The notes below the pieces were generated by a model, which did no database searches, was not told where the DNA came from, and was given only the letters and a program-made list of their open reading frames with translations. Shown here piece after piece: positions 1 to 7,073 of a stretch of DNA of 23,151 bases; within the stretch, counting starts at the first letter, position 1, and the number at the start of each line of letters is the position of its first letter. The stretch comes from an uncultured Lachnospiraceae bacterium (GTDB taxonomy: Bacteria > Bacillota > Clostridia > Lachnospirales > Lachnospiraceae): contig CAJUHY010000043.1 in assembly GCA_910585895.1 (NCBI GenBank), positions 1-23,151 on the forward strand. The letters run 5' to 3'. A program made the position numbers and the translations under genes.

Positions 1-53
1 AGATTTAGGTTCTAGTGGGCAACCCCGTGCAGGTTCAAGTCCTGTTATCCGCA
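1..53 (+). tRNA. tRNA-Leu (anticodon UAG), 3' part only
   Basis: The window opens inside a tRNA. The anticodon arm 3' half is visible (loop TTTAGGT, giving anticodon TAG, followed by TCTAG). Then come a long class II variable arm (TGGGCAACCCCGT), a T-arm with stem GCAGG/CCTGT around TTCAAGT, the acceptor strand TATCCGC and discriminator A at 53. CCA is not encoded. The long variable arm, TAG anticodon and A discriminator together indicate leucine. The 5' half lies outside the window. Confidence 0.85.
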
Positions 54-89
54 TTGTTAGTGAAAAACACAGATTTGCAAGAAAACATA

Positions 90-118
90 TTGAAAAAGTT
101 TGAGAATCTTGGTAATAT
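90..118 (+). promoter_or_regulatory. Probable sigma-A promoter of the fapA-like gene
   Basis: A TTGAAA hexamer at 90-95 is followed after 17 bases by TAATAT at 113-118, about 50 bases upstream of the gene start. Spacing is ideal and both hexamers are near consensus. The gene could also be read from the upstream tRNA transcript, since no terminator is visible between them. Confidence 0.5.
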
Positions 119-170
119 ATAAGGAGAATACTTTTTTTGACAGAAATTCCGTACAAAGGGGGGAACTGTG

Positions 171-1532
171 ATGGCAGCCTCAACGCAAAATGAACCCAAA
201 GTTAGATTAAGTAGAGACAACATGAAGGCATATTTACTTTTGCCCAGACCGGAGTTTGAAGTCCATGAGTTCAATTATATATTAGCCGTGCTGAAGACCA
301 GCGGAGTGACCTATGGCATTAATGAGAATAAAATTAAACAGATGATAGAGCAGCAGGTTTATAATCAGGAAGTGGTTGTTGCAGAAGGTCAGGTACCTGA
401 GGACGGCGTAGATGGATATTATGAATATAAATTTGACATGAATTTCAGCAAGAAACCGAAGATGAAGCCGGACGGTTCCGTTGACTACTGGAGTATTAAG
501 ATGGTGGAGATGGTTACTGAAGGCCAGGTAATCGCGGAGTACCATAAGTCAGTTCAGGGCAAAGATGGTGTGGACCTCAAAGGCAAGCCGGTTCTGGCGA
601 AGCGTGGCAGGGATTTGGTCCCCTTGCGCGGCAAAGGTTTTGAACGTTCAGAAGATGGTCTTATTTATACATCTATGATGGACGGTAAGATTGAGAAAAC
701 TGGTGAGAGAATTGTCATTTTACCGGTATATGAAGTAAATGGCGATGCAGATTTATCTGTCGGTAATATTGATTTCCGCGGCGATGTGATTATTCATGGC
801 AGTGTATGCAGTGGTCTGACTGTGAAAGCAACCGGAACTGTGACGGTGGATGGTATTGTGGAAGGCGCTAATATTGAGGCCGGCAAAGATATTGTACTTA
901 GAAGCGGCGTTATGGGAGCATCCAGAGCTACGATTATTGCCAACGGCAATATCTCAGCTAAGTTCTTTGAATATACCAGAGTACATGCCAATGGTTCCAT
1001 TCAGGCAGACGTATTTTTGAATTGCCAGGTGTCTTGCGGAGAGAGTATTATCCTCAATGGGAAGAAAGCAAGCATTATTGGCGGTGAAGTAGGTGCAATT
1101 GAGAGCATTGAAGTAGATACGCTGGGCAGTGAAGGCGAAGTAAGGACCCATGTAAAGATTGGCAATGATATGGCTACACGGCGCAGGATAAGCGTTTTAC
1201 AGAATAAGATTAAGATAGAGAAGACCAACCTCAGCAAGATAGAGGAGGGACTCAAGATTCTCCAGAATATGAAGAATGACCCTAGAAGAACAGACCTTTT
1301 GCGGGTGAAGATAAGGGATACAGCATTGCTGGCAGGTGATGAGGCAGAATTGGAGAAGCTGCAGGACCAGATTGAACGTGCAAGAGGAGGTACTGTCAGG
1401 GTTACAGGCAATGTTTATCCGGGCGTCAGGGTGGAGATTGACGAGTTGCGCGTACTGGTAAAGGAACAGCAGAAACAGTTGGAGTTTGTGCGTGACCAGG
1501 ATAAGATACTTATGTGTGCTTTGGAATCTTAG
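171..1532 (+). CDS. FapA/DUF342 family protein
   Basis: 453 residues. The N-terminal part (about 1-185) is mixed alpha/beta. From about 190 to 330 there are short repeated beta strands (GDVIIHGSV, GTVTVDGIVEG, KDIVLRSGV, GNISAKFF), the right-handed beta-helix pattern of the FapA (DUF342) family. Charged coiled-coil helices follow (about 335-385 and 400-450). Family members are called flagellar assembly protein A, but many occur in non-flagellated Firmicutes and their role is unclear. No flagellar gene is seen nearby, so only the family is assigned. The ATG at 171 is preferred over the GTG at 168 because the AAAGGGGGG ribosome site at 155-163 is better spaced from it. No signal peptide or membrane segment is seen. 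Confidence 0.85.
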   Translation: MAASTQNEPKVRLSRDNMKAYLLLPRPEFEVHEFNYILAVLKTSGVTYGINENKIKQMIEQQVYNQEVVVAEGQVPEDGVDGYYEYKFDMNFSKKPKMKPDGSVDYWSIKMVEMVTEGQVIAEYHKSVQGKDGVDLKGKPVLAKRGRDLVPLRGKGFERSEDGLIYTSMMDGKIEKTGERIVILPVYEVNGDADLSVGNIDFRGDVIIHGSVCSGLTVKATGTVTVDGIVEGANIEAGKDIVLRSGVMGASRATIIANGNISAKFFEYTRVHANGSIQADVFLNCQVSCGESIILNGKKASIIGGEVGAIESIEVDTLGSEGEVRTHVKIGNDMATRRRISVLQNKIKIEKTNLSKIEEGLKILQNMKNDPRRTDLLRVKIRDTALLAGDEAELEKLQDQIERARGGTVRVTGNVYPGVRVEIDELRVLVKEQQKQLEFVRDQDKILMCALES

Positions 1533-1564
1533 GCATATTGAGATTAAGAAATTGAATGTGGCAG

Positions 1565-1602
1565 CTGCCTGTTGGATAGCAATATCCAATGGGCAGTTTT
1601 TT
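1565..1602 (+). terminator. Rho-independent terminator after the fapA-like gene
   Basis: A 14-bp stem (1565-1578 with 1583-1596, including two G-U pairs) closed by a GCAA tetraloop is followed by six T residues at 1597-1602. It lies 32 bases after the stop codon and separates this gene from folC. Confidence 0.88.
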
Positions 1603-1714
1603 GTAGAAAATTGTCATACGAAAGTTTGGCAATTTCTGCATTTAGGACTGGATTTCGTGTCTCTGCTGTATTATAATGAGCACTGCAAACAGGTACAGAG
1701 GAAAGCGGGAAATA

Positions 1715-3028
1715 ATGAGGACTTATGAGGAAACAGTGAGGGATATTCTGGAAATTCCCAGATTTACTACTAAGAATAAGTTGGAGCATACAAGAGAACT
1801 TCTTTACCGGCTGGGGAATCCCCAGGAGAAATTTAAGGTCATCCATGTGGCAGGGAGTAATGGCAAGGGCAGTGTCTGTGCCTTTGTGGACAGTGTCTTT
1901 CAGGCGGCAGGAAAAAGGACAGGTCTTTTTACTTCCCCACATCTGGTAGATATTGAGGAACGGTTTGCAGTGAATGGCAGGGCTTGCAGCCGGGAGGATT
2001 TCGTCTGGGCGGCAGAGCAGGTTAGACATGTCTGTGAATTCATGGCAGAACAGGGGCTGCCCCATCCTTCTTTTTTTGAATACATCTTTGCCGTGGGCAT
2101 GGTTATTTTTGAAAAATGCCAGGTGGAGTATGCTGTGTTGGAGACAGGCCTTGGAGGCAGGCTGGACGCCACAAACATCGTAAAACATCCGATTCTCACG
2201 GTTATCACGTCTATCAGCCTGGAGCACACAGAGATTCTTGGGGATACGATTGCTGAGATTGCAAAAGAGAAAGCGGGAATTCTGAAAGCGGGGGTCCCCA
2301 TTGTATACGATGCTTCTTTAACGGAAGCTGCGCGGGTTATTGAGGATTGCGCTTTCAGGCAGAGTTGCCCGATTTACCCGGTTTATTCAGATATAGTTAA
2401 AATTTTATTAATCACAGGAAAAAAGATTGCATTTTCTTATAAATCTGGTTATGATGGTACTGTTACCAAATTTGAGATTCCGTTTGGCGCACCTTATCAG
2501 GTCACGAATGCGGCGGTGGCTTTGCAGGCGCTGCGTTGTCTGGCGGACAATGAAGGCATTTCCGAGCAAGCCATACAGCAAGGATTTGCCAGGGTACGCT
2601 GGAAAGGAAGGATGCAGCAGCTTTGCCCTGAAGTTTATTTTGATGGAGCGCACAATCCAGACGGCATTGAGAAATTTCTGGAGGCGGCAGGACAGATTAC
2701 GGCAGAACCGGCAATTTTGCTGTTTTCCATGGTCAGAGAGAAGGATTATAAATGCGCGGCAGAGTTTTTGCTTCAGCGTGGAAACTGGGAGCGGATTATT
2801 ATAACTTCCGTTCCGGGAGAGCGGGGAAGGGATTGCCGGACGCTGGCAGAAGTTTTTGAGAATCTGGCAGGTAAGAGCCAGCAGACAGTGAAAATTGCAG
2901 TGATAGAGAATATAGAAGAAGCATACGCGCGGGCGCTGCTCTTAAAAAAACCGGGACAGGTATTGTTTTGCGCGGGTTCGCTTTATCTCATTGGAGCGTT
3001 GGAACAGATTGCAGGAGGTATGGAATGA
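1715..3028 (+). CDS. folC: Bifunctional dihydrofolate synthase/folylpolyglutamate synthase
   Basis: 437 residues, the normal FolC length. In folate metabolism this ATP-dependent Mur-ligase-like enzyme joins glutamate to dihydropteroate and/or extends the polyglutamate tail of folates in the cytoplasm. The P-loop HVAGSNGKGSV lies at about residue 43, followed by the family motifs TSPHLVDIEERF, LETGLGGRLDATN and HTEILGDTIAEIAKEKAGI. The C-terminal domain carries DGAHNPDG at about residue 309. ATG 1715 is chosen over the in-frame ATG at 1676 because GAGGAAAG at 1698-1705 sits 9 bases upstream and the extra residues do not look like the family. The stop overlaps the next start (ATGA), indicating translational coupling with the small downstream gene. 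Which of the two activities it has cannot be told from the sequence. Confidence 0.95.
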   Translation: MRTYEETVRDILEIPRFTTKNKLEHTRELLYRLGNPQEKFKVIHVAGSNGKGSVCAFVDSVFQAAGKRTGLFTSPHLVDIEERFAVNGRACSREDFVWAAEQVRHVCEFMAEQGLPHPSFFEYIFAVGMVIFEKCQVEYAVLETGLGGRLDATNIVKHPILTVITSISLEHTEILGDTIAEIAKEKAGILKAGVPIVYDASLTEAARVIEDCAFRQSCPIYPVYSDIVKILLITGKKIAFSYKSGYDGTVTKFEIPFGAPYQVTNAAVALQALRCLADNEGISEQAIQQGFARVRWKGRMQQLCPEVYFDGAHNPDGIEKFLEAAGQITAEPAILLFSMVREKDYKCAAEFLLQRGNWERIIITSVPGERGRDCRTLAEVFENLAGKSQQTVKIAVIENIEEAYARALLLKKPGQVLFCAGSLYLIGALEQIAGGME

Positions 3029-3168
3029 TTAATTTTGAAGAAGAATTGAAGAATTTTAAACCCAGCCTGGAAGTGGAAGAGGTTGAGGATGCGATATATG
3101 ACAGGGACCTTACCGATATGACAGATATCATGCAGGAAATTATCAAGGAAGCAAGGCAGCAGCGGTAA
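3025..3168 (+). CDS. Small acidic protein of unknown function, coupled to folC
   Basis: 47 residues, rich in Glu and Asp, with the pattern MINFEEELKNF then a helical stretch ending in KEARQQR. No known domain was recognised. It is judged real because its ATG overlaps the folC stop as ATGA, a strong GCAGGAGG ribosome site lies at 3011-3018, and it sits in the tight run folC / this gene / TPR gene on one strand. Predicted to be soluble and mostly helical; it might be a small adaptor, but no function can be assigned. Confidence 0.7.
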   Translation: MINFEEELKNFKPSLEVEEVEDAIYDRDLTDMTDIMQEIIKEARQQR

Positions 3169-3195
3169 GCGTTCAGAGAGATAGTGAGGATTGAT

Positions 3196-4518
3196 ATGGA
3201 TACTTATAATAGAATAATCCGTCTGTCGAATACGTTCTATAATGACGGATTGGCAAAGGCAAATGTGCGTGATTTGTCTGGCGCCGTGAAATCTTTGAAA
3301 AAGAGCCTGCAGTACTATAAGGCCAATATCCAGGCCCGTAATTTGCTGGGACTTGTTTATTATGAAATGGGCGAGGTGGTTGACGCCCTGAGCGAGTGGG
3401 TAATCAGCCGCAGCCTGAAACCGAATGATAATCCTGCGGAGCAATATTTAGAGGCGATTCAGTCCAACCGTTCTCGTTTGAGTTCCGTCAACCAGACCAT
3501 CAAGAAATATAATCAGGCGTTGATTTATTGTAACCAGGACAGTAAAGATTTAGCGATTATCCAGCTAAAAAAGGTGCTCTCCATGAATCCAGGGTTTGTC
3601 AAGGGGCATCAGCTTCTGGCGTTGCTGTATATGGAGGAGGGCAAGTATGAGCGCGCCAAACGGGAATTGACCGATGCGGCGAAAATCGATACAAGCAACC
3701 TTACGACCTTGCGTTATCTGCGTGAAGCAAGCCAGTATCTGCAGAAAGATTCGTCTGTATCCAAGGCTGGCGGGAATAAGAAGGAAGAGACGGCATCTTA
3801 TCGAAGCGGCAATGAAACAATTATCCAGCCGGTGAATATGAGGGATACTTCTCCAGTTATGACGATTTTAAATTTGATTATCGGAGTGGCAATCGGGGCG
3901 TTGATTACCTGGTTCCTCATTATCCCTACGGTTCGCCAGAATGCTATTTCGGAGGCGCGCAAGGCAGAGATAGAGGCAAATAACGAGCTGACAACAAGGA
4001 CGCAGGAGATGAATGGGCTGAATGAGGAGATTGAGGACTTGAAAGCCCAGATTGAGAATATGGAGGGAGAATCTGCGGATACGCAGAAAATTATCAATAA
4101 CTATGAACAGATGATAAAAGTGTGCTATGATTATTCCAAACAGGATGTACAGGCGGCAGGGGATGGTATGGATAAGGTTGACCCTGGGTTGTTGGGAACA
4201 CAGGCCAAAGCTGTCTATGATGACATGAATGGACTGGTGAACGAGCAATATATGACCGCTGTATATCAGCAGGCTGAGCAGGACTACAACAACCGAAATT
4301 TTGAGGCGGCAATTCCAGGTCTCTTGAAGGTTGTACAAGCGGAAGAGGACCACGATGATGGATATGCGATTTATCATCTGGCGCATTGTTACCGGCAGAC
4401 CGGGGATGCAGAGAATGCCAAGAAATATTACCAGCGTATGATAGAGCTTCATCCGGGAACCCAGAGAGCTAAGGCATCTCAGCAGTATTTGGATGAATTA
4501 AACCGGCAGCAGCCTTAG
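3196..4518 (+). CDS. Membrane-anchored tetratricopeptide repeat protein
   Basis: 440 residues. The N-terminal 165 residues hold TPR-like helix pairs (for example AVKSLKKSLQYYKANIQARNLLGLVYYEMG, given here in short as the A-x3-L-x-K-S-L pattern, and a second unit around FVKGHQLLALLYMEEGKYERA). A single hydrophobic segment at about 219-241 (ILNLIIGVAIGALITWFLII) is followed by a coiled coil (about 250-310) and C-terminal TPR units (about 355-435). TPR proteins are protein-protein scaffolds; the partner is unknown. ATG 3196 is used because GAGG at 3186-3189 is well placed before it; an in-frame GTG at 3184 is the alternative. It probably belongs to the folC transcription unit and ends at a terminator. 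Confidence 0.85.
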   Translation: MDTYNRIIRLSNTFYNDGLAKANVRDLSGAVKSLKKSLQYYKANIQARNLLGLVYYEMGEVVDALSEWVISRSLKPNDNPAEQYLEAIQSNRSRLSSVNQTIKKYNQALIYCNQDSKDLAIIQLKKVLSMNPGFVKGHQLLALLYMEEGKYERAKRELTDAAKIDTSNLTTLRYLREASQYLQKDSSVSKAGGNKKEETASYRSGNETIIQPVNMRDTSPVMTILNLIIGVAIGALITWFLIIPTVRQNAISEARKAEIEANNELTTRTQEMNGLNEEIEDLKAQIENMEGESADTQKIINNYEQMIKVCYDYSKQDVQAAGDGMDKVDPGLLGTQAKAVYDDMNGLVNEQYMTAVYQQAEQDYNNRNFEAAIPGLLKVVQAEEDHDDGYAIYHLAHCYRQTGDAENAKKYYQRMIELHPGTQRAKASQQYLDELNRQQP

Positions 4519-4575
4519 CGGTGGAGATTGGGCTGCATAAAAAGCAGGTAAAATTTAATAAGAGAAGTACATTAC

Positions 4576-4604
4576 AAAAGACGTCATTTTTGGGCGTCTT
4601 TTTT
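4576..4604 (+). terminator. Rho-independent terminator after the TPR gene
   Basis: The arms AAAAGACG (4576-4583) and CGTCTTTT (4595-4602) enclose an 11-base loop and run into a T-rich tract. It separates the folC/TPR unit from the spoIIA operon. Confidence 0.85.
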
Positions 4605-4649
4605 ATTTTATAGGAAAGAACGTATTCAATATGGAAAGGAAGGAAGTCT

Positions 4650-4955
4650 ATGGATCACAAATACAGAAAAGAATATGGATGTCTTATTTTGAGAATGCCT
4701 GCGGAATTAGATCATCATGCGGCAGAGTTTCTGAAAGAGGAGGCGGATGGGCTGATTCTGAAGTATCCAGTGCGCAGCCTGGTGTTTGATTTCTCCGATA
4801 CCAGGTTTATGGACAGCTCTGGGATTGGCGTCGTCATTGGACGGTGTAAGAATGTGCGTTTTTCCGGGGGGTATGTGAAAGCAGTGCACCTCAACGAACA
4901 GATACAGAGGATTTTTCAATTATCCGGTTTAAGGAAAATTATGGAAGTAGAGTAG
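4650..4955 (+). CDS. spoIIAA: Anti-sigma F factor antagonist (SpoIIAA)
   Basis: 101 residues, a single STAS domain. The phosphorylation motif DSSGIGV lies at residues 55-61; by analogy with Bacillus, one of the two serines (Ser56/57) is phosphorylated by SpoIIAB. Dephosphorylated SpoIIAA binds SpoIIAB and frees sigma F in the forespore. It is the first gene of the spoIIAA-spoIIAB-sigF operon, with a good AAGGAAGG-type ribosome site just upstream and a terminator of the previous unit 46 bases before the start. The order and lengths match the Bacillus operon, which makes the assignment safe despite the generic fold. Confidence 0.95.
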   Translation: MDHKYRKEYGCLILRMPAELDHHAAEFLKEEADGLILKYPVRSLVFDFSDTRFMDSSGIGVVIGRCKNVRFSGGYVKAVHLNEQIQRIFQLSGLRKIMEVE

Positions 4956-4974
4956 GCGAGAAAAGGAGGAATCT

Positions 4975-5406
4975 ATGGAGGATTTAAAAAACGAGATGAA
5001 GATGGAGTTTCTGGCAGCATCTTCCAACGAGGGATTTGCAAGAGTTGCGGTGGGGGCATTTGTGGCAGGTTTGAATCCAACGGTGGACGAGCTGGCAGAT
5101 ATTAAGACGGCTGTCAGCGAGGCGGTGACGAACTGTATTATCCATGGATATGAACAGAAAGGAGGGCATATCTGGATTCATTGCAGCATTGAGGGAAACC
5201 AGGTGGAAATCTCCGTCATGGATACAGGGAAGGGAATTTCAGACATTGCACAGGCGCGGGCGCCCATGTTCACTACTAAGCCGGAGCTGGAAAGGTCTGG
5301 AATGGGATTTGCATTTATGGAAGCGTTTATGGATGTGGTGAAAGTTGTTTCTGAGCCGCAGAAGGGAACTTGCGTCACTATGCGCAAGGCCATAGGGGAA
5401 GGGTGA
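4975..5406 (+). CDS. spoIIAB: Anti-sigma F factor and serine kinase (SpoIIAB)
   Basis: 143 residues, a GHKL-type ATPase. The N box is seen at about 48 (EAVTNCIIHGY), the G1 box at about 82 (DTGKGI) and the G2 box at about 106 (RSGMGFAFMEAF). It holds sigma F inactive in the predivisional cell and mother cell and phosphorylates SpoIIAA. The ATG is preceded by AAAAGGAGGAATCT, a near-perfect ribosome site. The stop codon overlaps the GTG start of sigF, so the anti-sigma factor and its sigma factor are translationally coupled. Confidence 0.96.
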   Translation: MEDLKNEMKMEFLAASSNEGFARVAVGAFVAGLNPTVDELADIKTAVSEAVTNCIIHGYEQKGGHIWIHCSIEGNQVEISVMDTGKGISDIAQARAPMFTTKPELERSGMGFAFMEAFMDVVKVVSEPQKGTCVTMRKAIGEG

Positions 5407-6170
5407 GTGGCTTGGATGAGTTGAAGATGGCGGCGACGGAAGAGGAAAGGGAAGCGTTACATAGAAAACTTCTGCAGCAGTCCCAGGCGGGCGACCGCAG
5501 AGCAAGGGATGCCATGGTGCAGAGTAATATGGGGCTGGTGTGGAGCATTGTCCATAGATTCAGCAACCGGGGTTATGAGCCGGAAGATTTGTTCCAGATT
5601 GGCAGTATTGGATTGATGAAAGCCATTGATAAATTTGATGTATCTTTCTCTGTGAAATTCTCCACATACGCCGTACCTATGATTACGGGGGAGATTCGCC
5701 GCTTTCTGCGGGATGACGGCATGATTAAAGTGAGCCGCAGCCTGAAAGAGAGCGGGGCAAAAATGAGGCTTGCACGGGAAAAGTTGCAGGCAGTATTGGG
5801 CAGGGAGCCTACGCTGCAGGAACTTTCGGAAGAGACCGGGCTGCCCAGGGAAGAAATTGTCATGGCATTGGAGGCAAATGGAGAGGTAGAATCCATTTAT
5901 AAAAATACTTCAGCTTCGGAGGGCAAAGAAATCTGCCTTGCCGACCGTCTGCCCCAGGAGGGGGACAGCCACGAAAAGCTGCTGAACCATATGGCGCTCG
6001 AGCAGCTTTTGCAGGAGTTGGGAGAGACGGAGCGTCATCTGATTGAACTTCGTTATTTTAAGGAGCAAACGCAGACGCAGATAGCTGAGGAGATGGGAGT
6101 CAGCCAGGTACAGGTCAGTCGTATGGAGAAAAAGATTTTGCTGGAGATGCGCAGGAAACTTAACCGGTAG
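5403..6170 (+). CDS. sigF: RNA polymerase sigma-F factor, forespore-specific
   Basis: 255 residues, the same length as the Bacillus protein when the GTG at 5403 (overlapping the spoIIAB stop as GTGA) is taken as the start. AGGGG at 5394-5398 is a slightly close ribosome site. An ATG at 5427 is an alternative but leaves a poor site and a short N terminus. Region 2 is clear (GYEPEDLFQIG at about 56, FSTYAVPMITGEIRRFLRDDG at about 85), region 3 follows, and region 4 has the helix-turn-helix QIAEEMGVSQVQVSRMEKK at about 225. It directs early forespore transcription. In Bacillus the next genes are spoVAA onward; here they are displaced by about 5.4 kb. Confidence 0.96.
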   Translation: MSGLDELKMAATEEEREALHRKLLQQSQAGDRRARDAMVQSNMGLVWSIVHRFSNRGYEPEDLFQIGSIGLMKAIDKFDVSFSVKFSTYAVPMITGEIRRFLRDDGMIKVSRSLKESGAKMRLAREKLQAVLGREPTLQELSEETGLPREEIVMALEANGEVESIYKNTSASEGKEICLADRLPQEGDSHEKLLNHMALEQLLQELGETERHLIELRYFKEQTQTQIAEEMGVSQVQVSRMEKKILLEMRRKLNR

Positions 6171-6230
6171 CCATCGAGTCTGACTATCCACAGAGGCAGG
6201 GGTGTGTCAGATATTCAGTGGTTTCTGGTA

Positions 6231-7073
6231 TCAGCAATAGAGGCTGCGGAATTCTCCCGGCGTCATCTGATACGATTCCTTAAATACACGGTAAAAGTTG
6301 CTGACGTCGGTATAGCCCACCTGATATACAATTTCCTCTACGCTGAGGCTGGAATTGATTAGCAGGTAGGCGGCTTCTTTCAGGCGCAGTTTTTGCACCA
6401 GCGCAGAGAGAGTATAGCCTGTGCGGGATTTGATGTAGCGGCTCAAATAACCCTGGCTGAGACCGAAATGTTCGGCAGCTTTGCCTAAAGTAATAGTTGC
6501 CTTATTTGCGGTAATGTATTGGAAGATTTTGGCGGTGTTATGGGTGCTGTCAGCCCCGGAAATTTTCTGCACATCTTTGATATGATTGCGGATAAGCTGT
6601 GCAAATAATAACAGGACATAGCTGTTGATAATAAGCAGGCTGTGATAATGGTTTATCTGTGATTCATAATATAGCTGCAGGACAAGATGACGGATTTCAC
6701 GGTTATCGGAACAGTGAAACAGCAAGATAGAAGAAAAATCTTTTTCATATAGCATTTGCCAGAAATAATCGGACAGTTCATTGCTCTCCATGAGCAGCGG
6801 AAGGAACATTTTCTCAAAGGAAGAAGTGCGCATGATGATATTCAGCACGAGGTCCTCATCGTGAGGGGCGAAAAAGCTTTGCACGATGTCCGGTCCTACG
6901 ACTATCAGGCTTCCGGCGGGCAGCTGGCAGGTCTTGCCGTTGAAGTTGAAGCTGCTGCTTCCCTGTAGGATATACACCAGTTTGACGAATTCCAGGGCGT
7001 GGTCAAATACCGGAAGATAACGCAGATGTTTGAAAATTATGCATTCCGAATTCGCTATGGGCGGATATACCAT
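6231..7073 (-). CDS. AraC-family transcriptional regulator, 5'-truncated
   Basis: The C-terminal two helix-turn-helix units are complete (LGKAAEHFGLSQGYLSRYIK and VEEIVYQVGYTDVSNFYRVF, then MTPGEFR), preceded by an all-helical linker. The N-terminal cupin-like effector domain begins abruptly around SECIIFKHLRYLPVFDHALEF. Regulators of this kind normally carry tens of residues before this point. The sequence upstream of about 7046-7078 reads as the antisense of the rhamnosidase gene. No ribosome site precedes the ATG at 7073 or an earlier in-frame one at 7175, and no promoter is left. The family would normally control the neighbouring sugar-hydrolase gene in response to a sugar. Probably a recent pseudogene with an otherwise intact frame; an expressed short form cannot be ruled out. 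Confidence 0.8.
   Translation of the reverse strand: MVYPPIANSECIIFKHLRYLPVFDHALEFVKLVYILQGSSSFNFNGKTCQLPAGSLIVVGPDIVQSFFAPHDEDLVLNIIMRTSSFEKMFLPLLMESNELSDYFWQMLYEKDFSSILLFHCSDNREIRHLVLQLYYESQINHYHSLLIINSYVLLLFAQLIRNHIKDVQKISGADSTHNTAKIFQYITANKATITLGKAAEHFGLSQGYLSRYIKSRTGYTLSALVQKLRLKEAAYLLINSSLSVEEIVYQVGYTDVSNFYRVFKESYQMTPGEFRSLYC

Noticed and set aside
4610..4640. Possible sigma-H promoter (AGGAAAG) upstream of spoIIAA.
   Set aside because: The AGGA-type -35 is present, but no GAAT -10 occurs at the required spacing.
6179..6211. TCTGAC/GTCAGA inverted repeat as a terminator after sigF.
   Set aside because: Only six pairs with a loop of about 20 bases and no T tract; not supportable as a terminator.
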